Assembly (NCBI GenBank): GCA_026645935.1
Contig: JAPKMP010000006.1
Location: 124,001 to 188,000 of the forward strand
From: Candidatus Villigracilaceae bacterium
GTDB lineage: Bacteria; Chloroflexota; Anaerolineae; Anaerolineales; Villigracilaceae
Length of the DNA stretch: 64,000 nucleotides
Direction: 5' to 3'
A program made the position numbers and the translations under genes. Shown piece by piece: positions 1-9,117 of this stretch. The notes below the pieces were generated by a model. That model saw only the letters and a program-made list of their open reading frames with translations. It had not been told where the DNA came from and did not search any database. How positions within the stretch are numbered: the first letter of the stretch is position 1; each line of letters begins with the position of its first letter.

Positions 1-426
1 CGGCAGGTAAAGCAGGTAGCGCGTCCAGATCTCAATTGGAATTTCCAGGGGGGACGGCGTAATGAACGTTGTCGCCGCATAGGTTATGACAAATGCAATG
101 GGTACGATGAGAATCCCCGGGACGAATATGCTCCAGGGGGGCAGGGGGTCGAGGTTGTTGAACATCCCCCAGCCGAAGCGCAAAATAAGCAAACCCGTCA
201 GCAGGTGGAGACAGACCCGCAAAATGCTCAAACCATATGCCAGTTCGCCAAGCGACCCGCTGACAAGGAACATCTCCGTCCAGCCAGCTGCACCTCCCAC
301 AATGCCGAAAGAAGCCAGCCAGGGCAGTTCCTTCTTCAAAGGAAAGTCTCCCTCCCTCCTAAATTGCAAATACGCAGCCAGCCCCAAACCTTCGAAAGCC
401 AAACCGTAGAAGAAGAGAAGAATCAC
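1..426 (-). CDS. Membrane sensor-domain protein, N-terminal part (runs off the window)
   Basis: An open frame runs from a GTG at 426 to the left edge; an in-frame TAG lies five codons upstream. The product is hydrophobic, with about four membrane segments and a cytoplasmic-loop motif ELPWLASFGIVGG. From memory this resembles the membrane sensing region found at the N terminus of bacterial sensor kinases and diguanylate cyclases. The output domain would lie left of position 1 and cannot be seen. No clear ribosome binding site precedes the GTG, so the exact start is uncertain. It is transcribed away from the repeat at 574. Confidence 0.6.
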   Translation of the reverse strand, partial: MILLFFYGLAFEGLGLAAYLQFRREGDFPLKKELPWLASFGIVGGAAGWTEMFLVSGSLGELAYGLSILRVCLHLLTGLLILRFGWGMFNNLDPLPPWSIFVPGILIVPIAFVITYAATTFITPSPLEIPIEIWTRYLLYLP

Positions 427-1022
427 CGCTTTACTTGTCTATGACAATGAACCTTTGTTTGTGAAATATATCTCAATCATTTTAGCCCCTCTTCTGACAT
501 CTTGCAATTGACCAAACATAAAAAATCAGGTTATTTTTGTCACATGTGTCGCAGATTACATGTGGGCCAATAATGGTATCATCGCCCTATGACCACCTCC
601 ACCGCCCAAGCTCATCCTAATATCGCCTTCATCAAGTTTACATTGGCAAAACTCGATTGAACTAACCGCAACGTTTCTTATTCAAGGCTTTAAGTTATCC
701 ACCTCTAACCTAAAATTACCCAAAGGCGGCTTGGGGGCAAACCTGATGGGTAAATTTGACTCGCATCACAGAGTCGACAAATAAACAACATGCGGATAAC
801 AGAAAATCGTGCTTTGAGGTGAATCCAAATCTTTAAGAGGACACCTATAGCAATAAAGCTTGGATTAAGGTTTCTTTTCAATCGATAAAGACGCAATATT
901 AATATTCGAAAAGCTTTTGAAAGAAGTTGCTGCTCCGCGGGACATCAAATCGGGTGGGATAGGAATAGATAGCTGCTGCTCCCGTTAAGTACGGCTTGTT
1001 TTCCGTGTGAATTTTCCCTGGG
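427..1022. other. Gene-free stretch carrying the first mvaD-derived repeat
   Basis: No coding region is convincing here on either strand; the one minus-strand frame at 705-896 shows no family features. The only structure I see is the repeat at 574-690. AT content is higher than in the flanking genes. Confidence 0.6.
574..690 (+). repeat. mvaD-5'-end repeat, copy 1
   Basis: Begins TGGTATCATCGCCC with an ATG 15 nt later (589), then codons matching the mvaD N terminus (M-T-T-S-T-A-Q-A-H-P-N-I-A-F-I-K). It continues into a shared non-mvaD tail (TTTACATTGGCAAAACTCG and onward). The frame stops at 658-660 after 23 codons. The same block occurs at 13402, 15272 and 19454, and its first half at the true mvaD (36403). 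All copies point the same way. Confidence 0.9.
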
Positions 1023-1442
1023 CTAGACTGCAATCTCTTGCAACGCCATAATGCAGAGAGAAATCATGTAACATAAAGTTATGATGATAAATGCCGCCAA
1101 CATCCCGTATTGGAGGAATGGATTAATAGAACCCTGAGGATAAACAAGCTGAAAAAACAGCCTTGTCAGCCACAGGATAGATGTTGCTGTCAGCATGACG
1201 TTAATCGAATAGCGATTGGGCTTGTTTCCATATGCAAACAGCAAATTCACCATACCAAACAAAACCAGCGATAACGAAAGGAACACGTTGATCGCCCGGA
1301 CAGCGACAACCAACTCTGTCGCTCTTGAATCTATGTACGAGTACCAGTTCCACATCCGGGGGACAAAAAAGTGCCAAACACCAAAACCAATCGAAGCGCT
1401 GCTGCCGATTGTCACCAAAACCCTGAGGAGCGAATCTGTCAC
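1023..1442 (-). CDS. Conserved four-helix membrane protein, function unknown
   Basis: 139 residues with four hydrophobic segments (about 7-30, 45-68, 80-100, 112-135) and a conserved-looking loop GVWHFFVPRMWNWYSYID after helix 1. The start is a GTG at 1442, directly preceded by an in-frame TAA, so translation cannot begin further upstream; no good ribosome binding site is visible. I do not recognise a named family. It lies downstream of tldE on the same strand, separated by a lipoprotein-gene remnant, and may have been brought there by the same rearrangement. Confidence 0.65.
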   Translation of the reverse strand: MTDSLLRVLVTIGSSASIGFGVWHFFVPRMWNWYSYIDSRATELVVAVRAINVFLSLSLVLFGMVNLLFAYGNKPNRYSINVMLTATSILWLTRLFFQLVYPQGSINPFLQYGMLAAFIIITLCYMISLCIMALQEIAV

Positions 1443-1473
1443 TTAGGAAAAACTTCGGCCGTTCACGTCACAA

Positions 1474-1566
1474 TCATTTCCCTTCAACCACGATGCGATC
1501 CACCAATATCCGCGAGCCGTTGTAGTCAGGCACATTACTAAATACTGTACCATAGAGATGAACAAA
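1474..1566 (-). pseudogene. Remnant of the duplicated lipoprotein domain
   Basis: The minus strand reads VHLYGTVFSNVPDYNGSR and on to ILVDRIVVEGK, then a TGA at 1474. This matches the C-terminal ~30 residues of each repeat in the lipoprotein gene at 4352-5182. There is no start and no upstream part of the domain. It sits just past the tldE stop, so tldD-tldE is bracketed by a full lipoprotein gene and this fragment. Confidence 0.85.
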
Positions 1567-1585
1567 CAGGCATTTCGTTTGGTTG

Positions 1586-2899
1586 CTAACTCTTTCCGGC
1601 CACGTTCATCTCGGGGATCAAAACATATGGGGCACAGACGTACGGGGCGTAGAAGAAGTTGTAATTCCACTGCGTTTCCTGGCTGACCGCGGCTACATCT
1701 TTTAGAAGATCGTAGATATTGCCGGCGATGGACAGGTCTTTGACGCGCCCGACGATCTTGCCCCTCTCGATCTTGAAGGCCAGGTCGAGCGGGTTGGAGA
1801 AAGCGCCAGAGATGGTATTGCCCATCCCCAACCCGAGCAGGGACTCGACCAGGATGCCTTCATCAATGGATGCGATGATGTCTTTCAATGGTGTCTGGCC
1901 GGGTTGGAGGAGGACGTTACCGAACGAGACATCGGGCTGCGTGAACAGGCTGCGCGCGGCATTGCCTGTCGATTCGATCCCGGCCTGGGCTGCTGTCTTC
2001 AGGTCGTAGATAAAGCCCTTGAGCACGCCTTTCTCGACAAGCACATTGCGGCGGTGTGGTACTCCCTCGTCATCGTACGACGCACTGCCGAAGCAGCCAT
2101 TCATTGTCCCATCATCCACCAGGGTGATCTTTTCATCGAAGAGTTTCTGGTCGACCTTGTCCTTGATCGGCGAGGTCCCCTTGTATACTTCCTTGCCATT
2201 CAAGGCCTCGCTGAGCGGCAGGATCAGCGCCTGCGCTCCGGCAGGGGAGAACAGCACGGGCATCCTGCCGGGTTTGATCGTGGTCGGCTTGCGGGCCAGC
2301 TTGAGTTGTTCCGCCAGCCGGCGGACGAAGGCCAGGTAATCCTTATCCCAGACCGTAGCGCCGAATTGTTCATACCGGATGAGCACGTCATTTTCTTCCA
2401 TCCGATCGAGTTTGATACCAAACGTGAGTGGGGAGGTCTGGAAGGAGACGTCAAGTCCTTTCTGGTTGCGGATATTGGCCGAGACCAGGCCGCGCGCCAG
2501 CGAGAGGTTGCAGCGGACATTGGGATCGACCGGCAGAATTAGATCGAGGATCTCCTTGCCGATCTCGACCAGGCGGTCGATGGGTAATTCGGCGATGGTC
2601 TTGTCGTAGGTTCTGACGGGGACGGCCGGTTTCGGATCGGCAAAAGAGAACGACGTTTGGTCGCCGTAGGCAGCCGACTCGAGGACATTGGCCGCCAGCT
2701 TATCCATGGCCATCCGGTCGGTGGAGGCGGAGAAACCGAGACGCCCCTTGCGGATGACACGTACGGCGGTGCCTTTTGTCCTGGTGACGGTGCAGGCTTT
2801 GAGCTGGTTGGCCTCGTACTCAACGGTCGTCTTTTCGTTCTCCAGGCTGAACACTTCAACCTGTTCAGCCTGCTTCTTGAGAGTAGTTAAGATATCCAT
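1586..2899 (-). CDS. tldE: TldE/PmbA, partner subunit of the TldD/E metalloprotease
   Basis: 437 residues, the usual length for TldE. It has the family layout: an N-terminal domain, then a C-terminal half with SYDDEGVPHRRNVLVEKG and the glycine-rich GLGMGNTISGAFSNP near residues 355-370. It lacks the HExxxH motif that TldD has, as expected for the non-catalytic partner. In characterised systems TldD/E is a heterodimeric protease that processes modified peptides and unfolded substrates in the cytoplasm. The start is supported by GGAGG just upstream of the ATG. It lies 31 nt downstream of tldD, so the two are co-transcribed. Confidence 0.93.
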   Translation of the reverse strand: MDILTTLKKQAEQVEVFSLENEKTTVEYEANQLKACTVTRTKGTAVRVIRKGRLGFSASTDRMAMDKLAANVLESAAYGDQTSFSFADPKPAVPVRTYDKTIAELPIDRLVEIGKEILDLILPVDPNVRCNLSLARGLVSANIRNQKGLDVSFQTSPLTFGIKLDRMEENDVLIRYEQFGATVWDKDYLAFVRRLAEQLKLARKPTTIKPGRMPVLFSPAGAQALILPLSEALNGKEVYKGTSPIKDKVDQKLFDEKITLVDDGTMNGCFGSASYDDEGVPHRRNVLVEKGVLKGFIYDLKTAAQAGIESTGNAARSLFTQPDVSFGNVLLQPGQTPLKDIIASIDEGILVESLLGLGMGNTISGAFSNPLDLAFKIERGKIVGRVKDLSIAGNIYDLLKDVAAVSQETQWNYNFFYAPYVCAPYVLIPEMNVAGKS

Positions 2900-2930
2900 T
2901 TCATTCCTCCGTGTGATATGCAGGTCTGTC

Positions 2931-4301
2931 CTACTGTCCGCCGATAACGACGTTCTGGATGCGAATATGAGGCGCGCCCATGCCGACCGGCAGGGGGAAC
3001 TGGCCGGCCTTTCCGCAGCCGCCGCCGGTGTTCAGCCACTTGAAATCGTCCCCGATCATGTCGATGTTCCCAAGCGTGGTGAACAGGTTGCCGGCCAGGA
3101 TAACATCCTTGACCATCTCGGCGATCTTGCCGTCACGGATCATGTAGGCGTAGCCGGAGCTGAAGGAGAAATTTTCCAGTTGAGTCTCGCCGCCGTAGGC
3201 GTCGCAGGCATAAATGCCCAGCTTGATGTCCTTGATCATATTCTCGAAAGTCGCTGTCCCGTTGTCGATGGCTGTGTTGGTCATGCGCACAATGGGAGCG
3301 AAGCGATAGCTGACGGCACGCGCGTTGCCGGAGGCCGTCTCGCCCATCTTGGCCGCTGTCTGGCGGGAGTGCAGGCGCCCGACCAGCACGCCGTCCCGGA
3401 TCAGCCAGTTGCGGCGGGCGGGGGCGCCCTCGTCGTCGTAGAGGGTGGTGCCGCGCAGGTTGGGGATGGAGCCGTCGTCGTAGACATTGAGGATGCCCTG
3501 GCCGAAGCGGCGGCCGAGGGTCATCATCTCACGCGCCTTGGGATTCTCGTAGACGAAATCGGCTTCGGACAGGTGGCCAAAGGCCTCATGGATGAAGACG
3601 CCGGCCAGCAACTGGTCGATAACGATCGGATACTGCCCGGCCTGGACCGGCCTGGCTCCCAGCAGTTCGACGGCGCGAGCGGCTGCGTTGCGGGCCAGTT
3701 CGTCCTTGTCGAGTACGTATTCGTAGCCCCAGGTGCTGGAGAAGATCTCGTTGGCCCGCTGGACGTTATCCCCGTCGCGGGCGGTGGCGAAGGCGCCGAT
3801 CACCACGGAGGGCTTGTCCTGCTCGATGTAGGTACCCTCCGAGTTGGCCAGGGTGAGGTGCGTGAAGACGTCCGAGTAGATCGACTGGGTGTCGACGATG
3901 CGATCACTGTGCCCGAGCAGGATCTGGTTATAGCGTTCAGCCAGGGCCTTCTTCTCGGACAGGGGAATGTCGCGGAAGTCGCGGCCCATCACGGCCGTTG
4001 TCATGCTCTCGACCGGTTCCACCGGCGCCAGTTCGATCGGTTCGGGGACGGAACCCACCCGGGCGCACTGGTACGCCTGGTCCACCACGGCGGCCAGGTC
4101 GTCGAGGTCGTTGAAGGTGGCCACGCCCCAGCCCTTGTTACGGATCAGGCAGCGGACCATGCCGCCCTTGTCGATGTTGGCGTTGGCAGTCTCGAGTTCC
4201 CGGCCGCGGAACGCGACCCGGCAGGTCTCCTTGTCCTCGATACGGATCTCGGTGTAGTCGGCCTTGCTTCGTTTCACTGCTTGCTCAATTTTGTCTCGCA
4301 T
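2931..4301 (-). CDS. tldD: TldD, zinc metalloprotease subunit
   Basis: 456 residues. The metal-binding motif HEAFGH lies at residues 238-243. The C-terminal GGGCGKAGQFPLPVGMGAP, which carries the conserved Cys near residue 432, is intact. TldD supplies the active-site zinc, and its substrate groove is completed by TldE, encoded directly downstream. AGGAG precedes the ATG. The gene order tldD-tldE on one strand matches many bacteria. The natural substrate is unknown; no ribosomally made peptide precursor is visible next to it. Confidence 0.95.
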   Translation of the reverse strand: MRDKIEQAVKRSKADYTEIRIEDKETCRVAFRGRELETANANIDKGGMVRCLIRNKGWGVATFNDLDDLAAVVDQAYQCARVGSVPEPIELAPVEPVESMTTAVMGRDFRDIPLSEKKALAERYNQILLGHSDRIVDTQSIYSDVFTHLTLANSEGTYIEQDKPSVVIGAFATARDGDNVQRANEIFSSTWGYEYVLDKDELARNAAARAVELLGARPVQAGQYPIVIDQLLAGVFIHEAFGHLSEADFVYENPKAREMMTLGRRFGQGILNVYDDGSIPNLRGTTLYDDEGAPARRNWLIRDGVLVGRLHSRQTAAKMGETASGNARAVSYRFAPIVRMTNTAIDNGTATFENMIKDIKLGIYACDAYGGETQLENFSFSSGYAYMIRDGKIAEMVKDVILAGNLFTTLGNIDMIGDDFKWLNTGGGCGKAGQFPLPVGMGAPHIRIQNVVIGGQ

Positions 4302-4351
4302 GGTTTCTCCTTTTTACCATCCCAGATGATCCAATACTTAGGGATGGATCG

Positions 4352-5182
4352 TCACCTTTCCGTCTCGATGCGGTCCGCCAAGATCTGAGAACCATTGTAG
4401 TCCGGCACATTGCTAAATAATGTGCCATAGAGATGAACGATCTTGCCGCTGTCGCGCAGTGCCTCGATCTGAGACTGTACGGCAGGGTCCCGTGAATCAA
4501 TGCCAAAATAGATGACTTGCCCCAGGTCCTGCCGCTCGAAGTAATCGTCAAACTGCGAGCCGGGCTCCGTACCCTTGATGACACCCCACCAGTTAGCGAT
4601 TTTTTCGGTGGCGCAGGGCGGCATGTAACCGCTTGGGTTATTTTCGTCTGTCTCAATGTGATCCACCAGGATCTGCGAGCCGTTGTAGTCAGGCACATTG
4701 CTCATCAAAGTGCCATAAAGATGGACGATCCTGCCACTGTCGCGCAGCGCCTCGATCTGGGACTTGACTTCCGGGTCCAGCGAATCGATGCCGAAGGTGA
4801 TGATCTGCCCCATGTCATCCTGCTCGAAGTAGTCGTCATATTGCGAACCCGGCGGCGTACTCTTGATGAAGCCCCACCAGTCAGTTATTCCTTCAGAAAT
4901 ACCTGATGGCATCATACCGCCTGGGACGTTCTCTCCTGTGCTACCACCACTTCCTGCGGGAGCACACTCTCCCTTGAAATAAGCCCACTCGTCACAGGTG
5001 CTGCCGTCCGGGAAAATACATATTCCGCTTTGACTGCCATCCTCCGCAGTGAGTATTTCATGTTCGTAACCGTTCTGCTCGCAATAGGCCGTAGCAGGAT
5101 TGGCCATGCCTGTCTGGTCCTGCGGCGCGGCGCAGGCTGTCAGGATGATCAGAGTGATCGTAAGTGCAAAGAGCTGTTTCAT
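4352..5182 (-). CDS. Lipoprotein with DUF333-like domain and a tandemly duplicated ~80-residue domain
   Basis: 276 residues. A lipobox ending LTAC places the lipidated Cys at 17. Residues ~28-75 look like a DUF333 (small Cys-rich, hemolysin-like) domain: NPATAYCEQNGY then CIFPDGSTCDEWAYFKGEC. Two copies of one domain follow, at about 97-180 and 190-274, each starting WWG.IK and ending VPDYNGSQIL.D.IET, and about 70% identical by eye. Function is unknown; the domain may be an OB-like beta fold (inference). AAGGA precedes the ATG. A broken piece of the same domain lies at 1474-1566. Confidence 0.85.
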   Translation of the reverse strand: MKQLFALTITLIILTACAAPQDQTGMANPATAYCEQNGYEHEILTAEDGSQSGICIFPDGSTCDEWAYFKGECAPAGSGGSTGENVPGGMMPSGISEGITDWWGFIKSTPPGSQYDDYFEQDDMGQIITFGIDSLDPEVKSQIEALRDSGRIVHLYGTLMSNVPDYNGSQILVDHIETDENNPSGYMPPCATEKIANWWGVIKGTEPGSQFDDYFERQDLGQVIYFGIDSRDPAVQSQIEALRDSGKIVHLYGTLFSNVPDYNGSQILADRIETER

Positions 5183-5420
5183 TTTTTCCTTCTTTCTAAA
5201 GATGATCTGTGTGACAGAGTTCTGTTCACGATTTCATGTGGATGACGAGAAAGGTATTGGAATGTTCCTTTTCCCAGGTAATTATTAAGGATCCAACCTG
5301 GCGTAAGGTCCGCAACCACACTGCAGTAGGAGTCTTCAGGTCGGTTCTGTTTTTTTTGCATTCACTCGCCTCTGATGGTGTAGGATGTCATCCCTGTTGT
5401 CACTTTTATTCTCGGTTTTC

Positions 5421-6243
5421 CTATTTTGTCTGCGGCTTGCTCAATGTTTGCGGTTTCCAGATCAAGACCACGATGGCAGCCATGATCACATAGGGTAAAT
5501 ACTCCAGCCAGTTATAAAGAGGAGACCGGGTTACCGAAGTAGAAATCACCTGGAAAGCACACGTGTATATCCAGTGAAGCAGGATCGCTGACCAGACACT
5601 CTGTTTGGTGTTGTTGTAAAGCCATGTATACAAAATCGAGTTGGCCATAAAGCCCACCAGGAAGCCAATGAACGGGAGTCCCAATTCATGCTGAGAAGTG
5701 CCCACCATCATAAACAACGGTAGATGCCACAATGCCCAAACCAAACCAACGATCAAGGATGAAGTCAACGCATTCCACTGTGTCTGAAGTCTTCCCAGTG
5801 CATATCCGCGCCAACCGATTTCCTCTGAGAGTGGACCCAGGATCAGGAGCTGTAAAAAGATACCCAACTGAGCGACAAAAAGATATCCGTTAAAAGTATT
5901 GCCGAGGAGTTTGTTAATGGATAGCTGCCCTGCCGTTCCAACAATAACGATCAGAAAAATAAAAAGGTACCAACGCCAGCCAAGGTTGAATTGAATGCTG
6001 ACCTAATGTACGTAATCCCGGCAAACCTTCCTTGCTCCAGGTCAGAAAAATCGCCGACAGGGATGGTATAAATCCCCCGGCTACAAATAATGCAACCGCC
6101 CAGGTGGGGCCCTTAACTTCACTTACGAAACTTATGGTTGGGATCTTAAAAAGAACCAGGGGACCCCAGAAAACGAAATAGGATAATGCAAGTGTTAATC
6201 CCATAAAGACATAGGCTTCCTTTACTGTTTTCGTACTTTTCAC
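5421..6243 (-). pseudogene. CPBP-family intramembrane protease, frameshifted
   Basis: Two minus-strand frames together make one CPBP protein. The first runs from a GTG at 6243 (AAGGAG six bases upstream) through KEGLPGLRTL. The second continues FNLGWRWYLFIFLIVIVG through the family motif EEIGWRGYAL and WALWHLP to a stop at 5421. The frames join if one base is restored at about 5985-6003, so a single deletion, or a sequencing error, splits the gene. CPBP proteins (Rce1-like) are multi-spanning membrane proteins, some of them proteases linked to bacteriocin or prenyl-protein processing. The neighbouring gene at 6349 is an intact paralogue. Confidence 0.8.
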
Positions 6244-6348
6244 TTTGGTCTCCTTGATGGTTGACCTGTCGTGTTTGATCAAACCGATCAGCTTTTTATT
6301 TGACTGGAAACTCCATTGTCAATGCATGAATAATGGAACTTTGTCTAC

Positions 6349-7071
6349 TTAAGTCATCATAAGGATAAATGCAATGCCCGTTACCACGTCCACCATGTTG
6401 CACAGAATGTGAATGATTATGCCAACATAGATATTCTTCTTTTTTACCCCAAAGAGTATCGGCAAAAATCCCAGGGTTCGCGTGATAATCATCCATGGTT
6501 CAAGGACATGCTGAGCCGCAAACAGGAAGCTATGGAACAATGGGGCGTACTTCCCTTTCATCCTTGGCAGCAAATATCCCCGAAAATACAATTCTTCAAC
6601 CAACGGGAGCAAGACTGCAATAAATATAAAAAACATCGAGTAAGTAACGATTAATGTTTTTCTGGAATAATTACCATCCAATCCATAATTTATATCCGGC
6701 ATCCAGAAAAACAACCTCTCCTGTAGAAATGCATCCACAGGCTTTAAGAAAGTAAATATGGCGCCTACAGCAATAAATATTACGCATACCCAGACCAGGT
6801 ACTGCCACCACGGAATCGCATTTCGATAGCTAATGATCCCCTGTAATGTAAAGCGACCTGTCTTTTTCTTCCCCTGAAGGAACAGGTATCCCAGTTCGAC
6901 CGGAATGAGGATAAAGGCGTATGCAAGGATTAAGGCAATAATCGAAGGATATCCCATATTAACAACCGGCTGTCGTGCGAGCGAGAAGAAACAACCGACC
7001 AGGATCCCGGGGAGCAAATGCAAAATGACCGATTGTGCCGTTGAATGTTTTTCGATTTGATCTTGTTTCAT
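6349..7071 (-). CDS. CPBP-family intramembrane metalloprotease-like protein
   Basis: About 240 residues from the ATG at 7071, chosen because AAGGA lies eight bases upstream; an in-frame ATG at 7095 has no such site. Roughly seven membrane segments. The CPBP signature is EELYFRGYLL, followed by the second (AAQHVLEPW) and third (HILCN) conserved segments that supply the glutamates and histidines of the active site. Substrate unknown. It belongs to a run of minus-strand membrane-protein genes each preceded by a strong ribosome binding site. Confidence 0.8.
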   Translation of the reverse strand: MKQDQIEKHSTAQSVILHLLPGILVGCFFSLARQPVVNMGYPSIIALILAYAFILIPVELGYLFLQGKKKTGRFTLQGIISYRNAIPWWQYLVWVCVIFIAVGAIFTFLKPVDAFLQERLFFWMPDINYGLDGNYSRKTLIVTYSMFFIFIAVLLPLVEELYFRGYLLPRMKGKYAPLFHSFLFAAQHVLEPWMIITRTLGFLPILFGVKKKNIYVGIIIHILCNMVDVVTGIAFILMMT

Positions 7072-7186
7072 TTGCTTTTTCCTTAATGTCTGCATCGTAA
7101 ACTTGTCAGACCTAGGTAATATGGTCCATCGTACATGAAATATAGGGTACCCACGATTCTTGCGGTCTTATTGATTGAACTCATTT

Positions 7187-7618
7187 TTAATCGCCTTTGA
7201 ATAGGGAATAGCCCGACAGGCCGATTCCCACAAAATATAAAACGCTCTGAACAACATTCACTTGCCAGCGTCCATGCCCAATGTAGGAAGAAGCGAGAAA
7301 TGCCATCACTTCGATGAAGCCGATCACGAAAACCAGCGTCCAGAAAGCCGATTTTTCGCTGGCAATCAGGTGTTTACGGATGAGCGGCCACGTCAGCACC
7401 GAGACCATCAGCGAGCAGGAGTTGTACAGGATCGTGAAGCAATTGAGCGCTGCAATCGTCTTGGCACTAAGGTTAGCAATTTCAGCCTCTGAAAAGGAAG
7501 CTACTTGCAGGATCGGGGAGTCCTGTTTGAGAACGATGACGTAGCACAATATGATAAAGGCAAGGATGAAGTTGATGCCGCACCATACGGAAAGAATCAG
7601 CGAACCTTTTTTTAACAT
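7187..7618 (-). CDS. Four-helix membrane protein, unknown function
   Basis: 143 residues, with hydrophobic segments near 8-30, 55-78, 90-112 and 120-138, and charged loops. AAGGAG sits just before the ATG. I do not recognise the family. It lies 33 nt downstream of a DUF4386 gene, in the same run of small membrane proteins. Confidence 0.6.
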   Translation of the reverse strand: MLKKGSLILSVWCGINFILAFIILCYVIVLKQDSPILQVASFSEAEIANLSAKTIAALNCFTILYNSCSLMVSVLTWPLIRKHLIASEKSAFWTLVFVIGFIEVMAFLASSYIGHGRWQVNVVQSVLYFVGIGLSGYSLFKGD

Positions 7619-7651
7619 TTTTTCTCCTTGTGATGGGTAGTCAGAATTAAC

Positions 7652-8335
7652 TCAGGCGGGTTTCTGCTCTTTTGCGCCCTTAATCAGAAGCCACAAAGAG
7701 AGTCCAAACTCCGCAATGAAGCCGAGTGGATAGCTTACATACGTGATTGCCGTGAAGCCTGGGAAGAGGAAAGACTGAAAGAAGGTTGACAACCAAGTAA
7801 AACAATGGACCATTAGCACGATGCCCAAAATTTTGGGAAGGAAGCCCGACTTGAAGACTAAATAGCCAAGCGGAAAGAGCCAGGCGCCATAGAATAGCTG
7901 GGCGACCGTAAATCCTTTTTCGCGTAAATCGAGAAAGAACATTGCCAGAGACTGCAATTGATCCGCTTGGAATACCTTCAAGGTATCATGACCATTCATC
8001 AACAACTGGATGGCAAACAGAAAAAGATCACTGGAACATTGAACGGCGACACCACCCAGGTTTAATAACAGGAATAGGAGAGCAAGGTCTTTATTGACCG
8101 GTTTGAGTAAAACATAGAGAGCCCAGGCGGCCAAAAAGAAGAGCGCAGCAGCGAGCAGATCGCCTACAACAGTGACAGTGAACAACCCTTCATGCGCCAT
8201 GATATTACTGGTTGTTGCTGCGGCATCCCCAAGCACAATATAGCTACCGCGCCACACGTCACTAATGATATGAGTTACCATGTAAATGAGATACAGGAAC
8301 CCTGCCATTCTTGCGTTCTTATTGATTGTGTTCAT
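7652..8335 (-). CDS. DUF4386 family membrane protein
   Basis: 227 residues with six hydrophobic segments. The N-terminal NARMAGFLYLIYMVTHI and the central LREKGFTVAQLFYGAWLFPLGYLVFKSGFLP pattern are typical of DUF4386, a family without an assigned activity that is common in Chloroflexi and Bacteroidetes. AAGGAGAT precedes the ATG. It lies 11 nt downstream of a second DUF4386 gene and is clearly its distant paralogue. Confidence 0.8.
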   Translation of the reverse strand: MNTINKNARMAGFLYLIYMVTHIISDVWRGSYIVLGDAAATTSNIMAHEGLFTVTVVGDLLAAALFFLAAWALYVLLKPVNKDLALLFLLLNLGGVAVQCSSDLFLFAIQLLMNGHDTLKVFQADQLQSLAMFFLDLREKGFTVAQLFYGAWLFPLGYLVFKSGFLPKILGIVLMVHCFTWLSTFFQSFLFPGFTAITYVSYPLGFIAEFGLSLWLLIKGAKEQKPA

Positions 8336-8346
8336 TTTTTATCTCC

Positions 8347-9072
8347 TTAATTCATCTCTATTTTGGCGGACTGGGCGGCGACGGCGGAAGGATAGAAGCC
8401 TTTCACGATCAGCCATACTGCCAAGACCATCTCTTGTAGCATGATGGGGAACATGAGCAGCATCTGTGGCGGAGAAAATGCCTCAATCAGTCCGAACATT
8501 CCGGAAAAAGCGCCGATCAACATCAGTAACAGGCTTAATAGGCCCCAGGCAGATAACCAGCGGGGCAGGAGCCGGGTTCTGTAAAATATGGTGTAGTAGA
8601 TGGTAGCCCCAGTACACCAGGGAAAGAGGTAGAATCCATTGCTTATCCAGTCCCGCACCGATTGGACGACTGCGGCAGCGGGCTGGAAAAAGGAATCGGC
8701 CGGGCTGCCGGCCTTGACAAATTCCTGGCTCAAAGCCAACAGAACCGCCAGGCTAATGGCGCTGGCGAGTTGGAGCGTCCCTTCCATGACACGGAAACCA
8801 ATCACGCCCAGGGCCAGCGCCTCACCATGGGGTTTAAGAATCGGGTACATCGAGATGCCGATCCCGGCGCAGGCCAGGCCCATCAACATGATGCTGAGCG
8901 CCAACAGCAACACATCGTTGCTGTGTGCCGCCATCAGCGACAGGTAGTCCGGGGATGAAAGGGACTGGCTCCACAAAGACATTGCGACCATCACCGGTAC
9001 AGTTCCCAGGATAAACAAAACCCCTGTGATTCGAGCGTTGTTTCTTGAATTACTCATGCTAACTTCGTTCAT
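8347..9072 (-). CDS. DUF4386 family membrane protein, second copy
   Basis: 241 residues, about seven hydrophobic segments, starting MSNSRNNARITGVLFILGT after a five-residue leader. AAGGAGAT lies at the right distance from the ATG at 9072, so the longer start is preferred over the internal ATG at 9057. Same family as the gene at 7652 but divergent. Function unknown. Confidence 0.8.
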   Translation of the reverse strand: MNEVSMSNSRNNARITGVLFILGTVPVMVAMSLWSQSLSSPDYLSLMAAHSNDVLLLALSIMLMGLACAGIGISMYPILKPHGEALALGVIGFRVMEGTLQLASAISLAVLLALSQEFVKAGSPADSFFQPAAAVVQSVRDWISNGFYLFPWCTGATIYYTIFYRTRLLPRWLSAWGLLSLLLMLIGAFSGMFGLIEAFSPPQMLLMFPIMLQEMVLAVWLIVKGFYPSAVAAQSAKIEMN

Positions 9073-9117
9073 TTTTTATCTCCTTGGATTTGACCGGAAC
9101 GGATAGTATGATCGAGC

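Noticed and set aside
589-660. 23-codon open frame in repeat copies 1, 2 and 4 as a real small peptide gene
   Set aside because: The DNA stays conserved well past the stop codon and copy 3 has a different, shorter reading, so conservation is at DNA level, not of the peptide.
2688-4388. Long plus-strand open frame of 566 codons opposite tldD-tldE
   Set aside because: It is an antisense shadow: tldD and tldE carry clear family motifs, and this frame has low-complexity Val/Gly/Asp-rich sequence with no recognisable domain.
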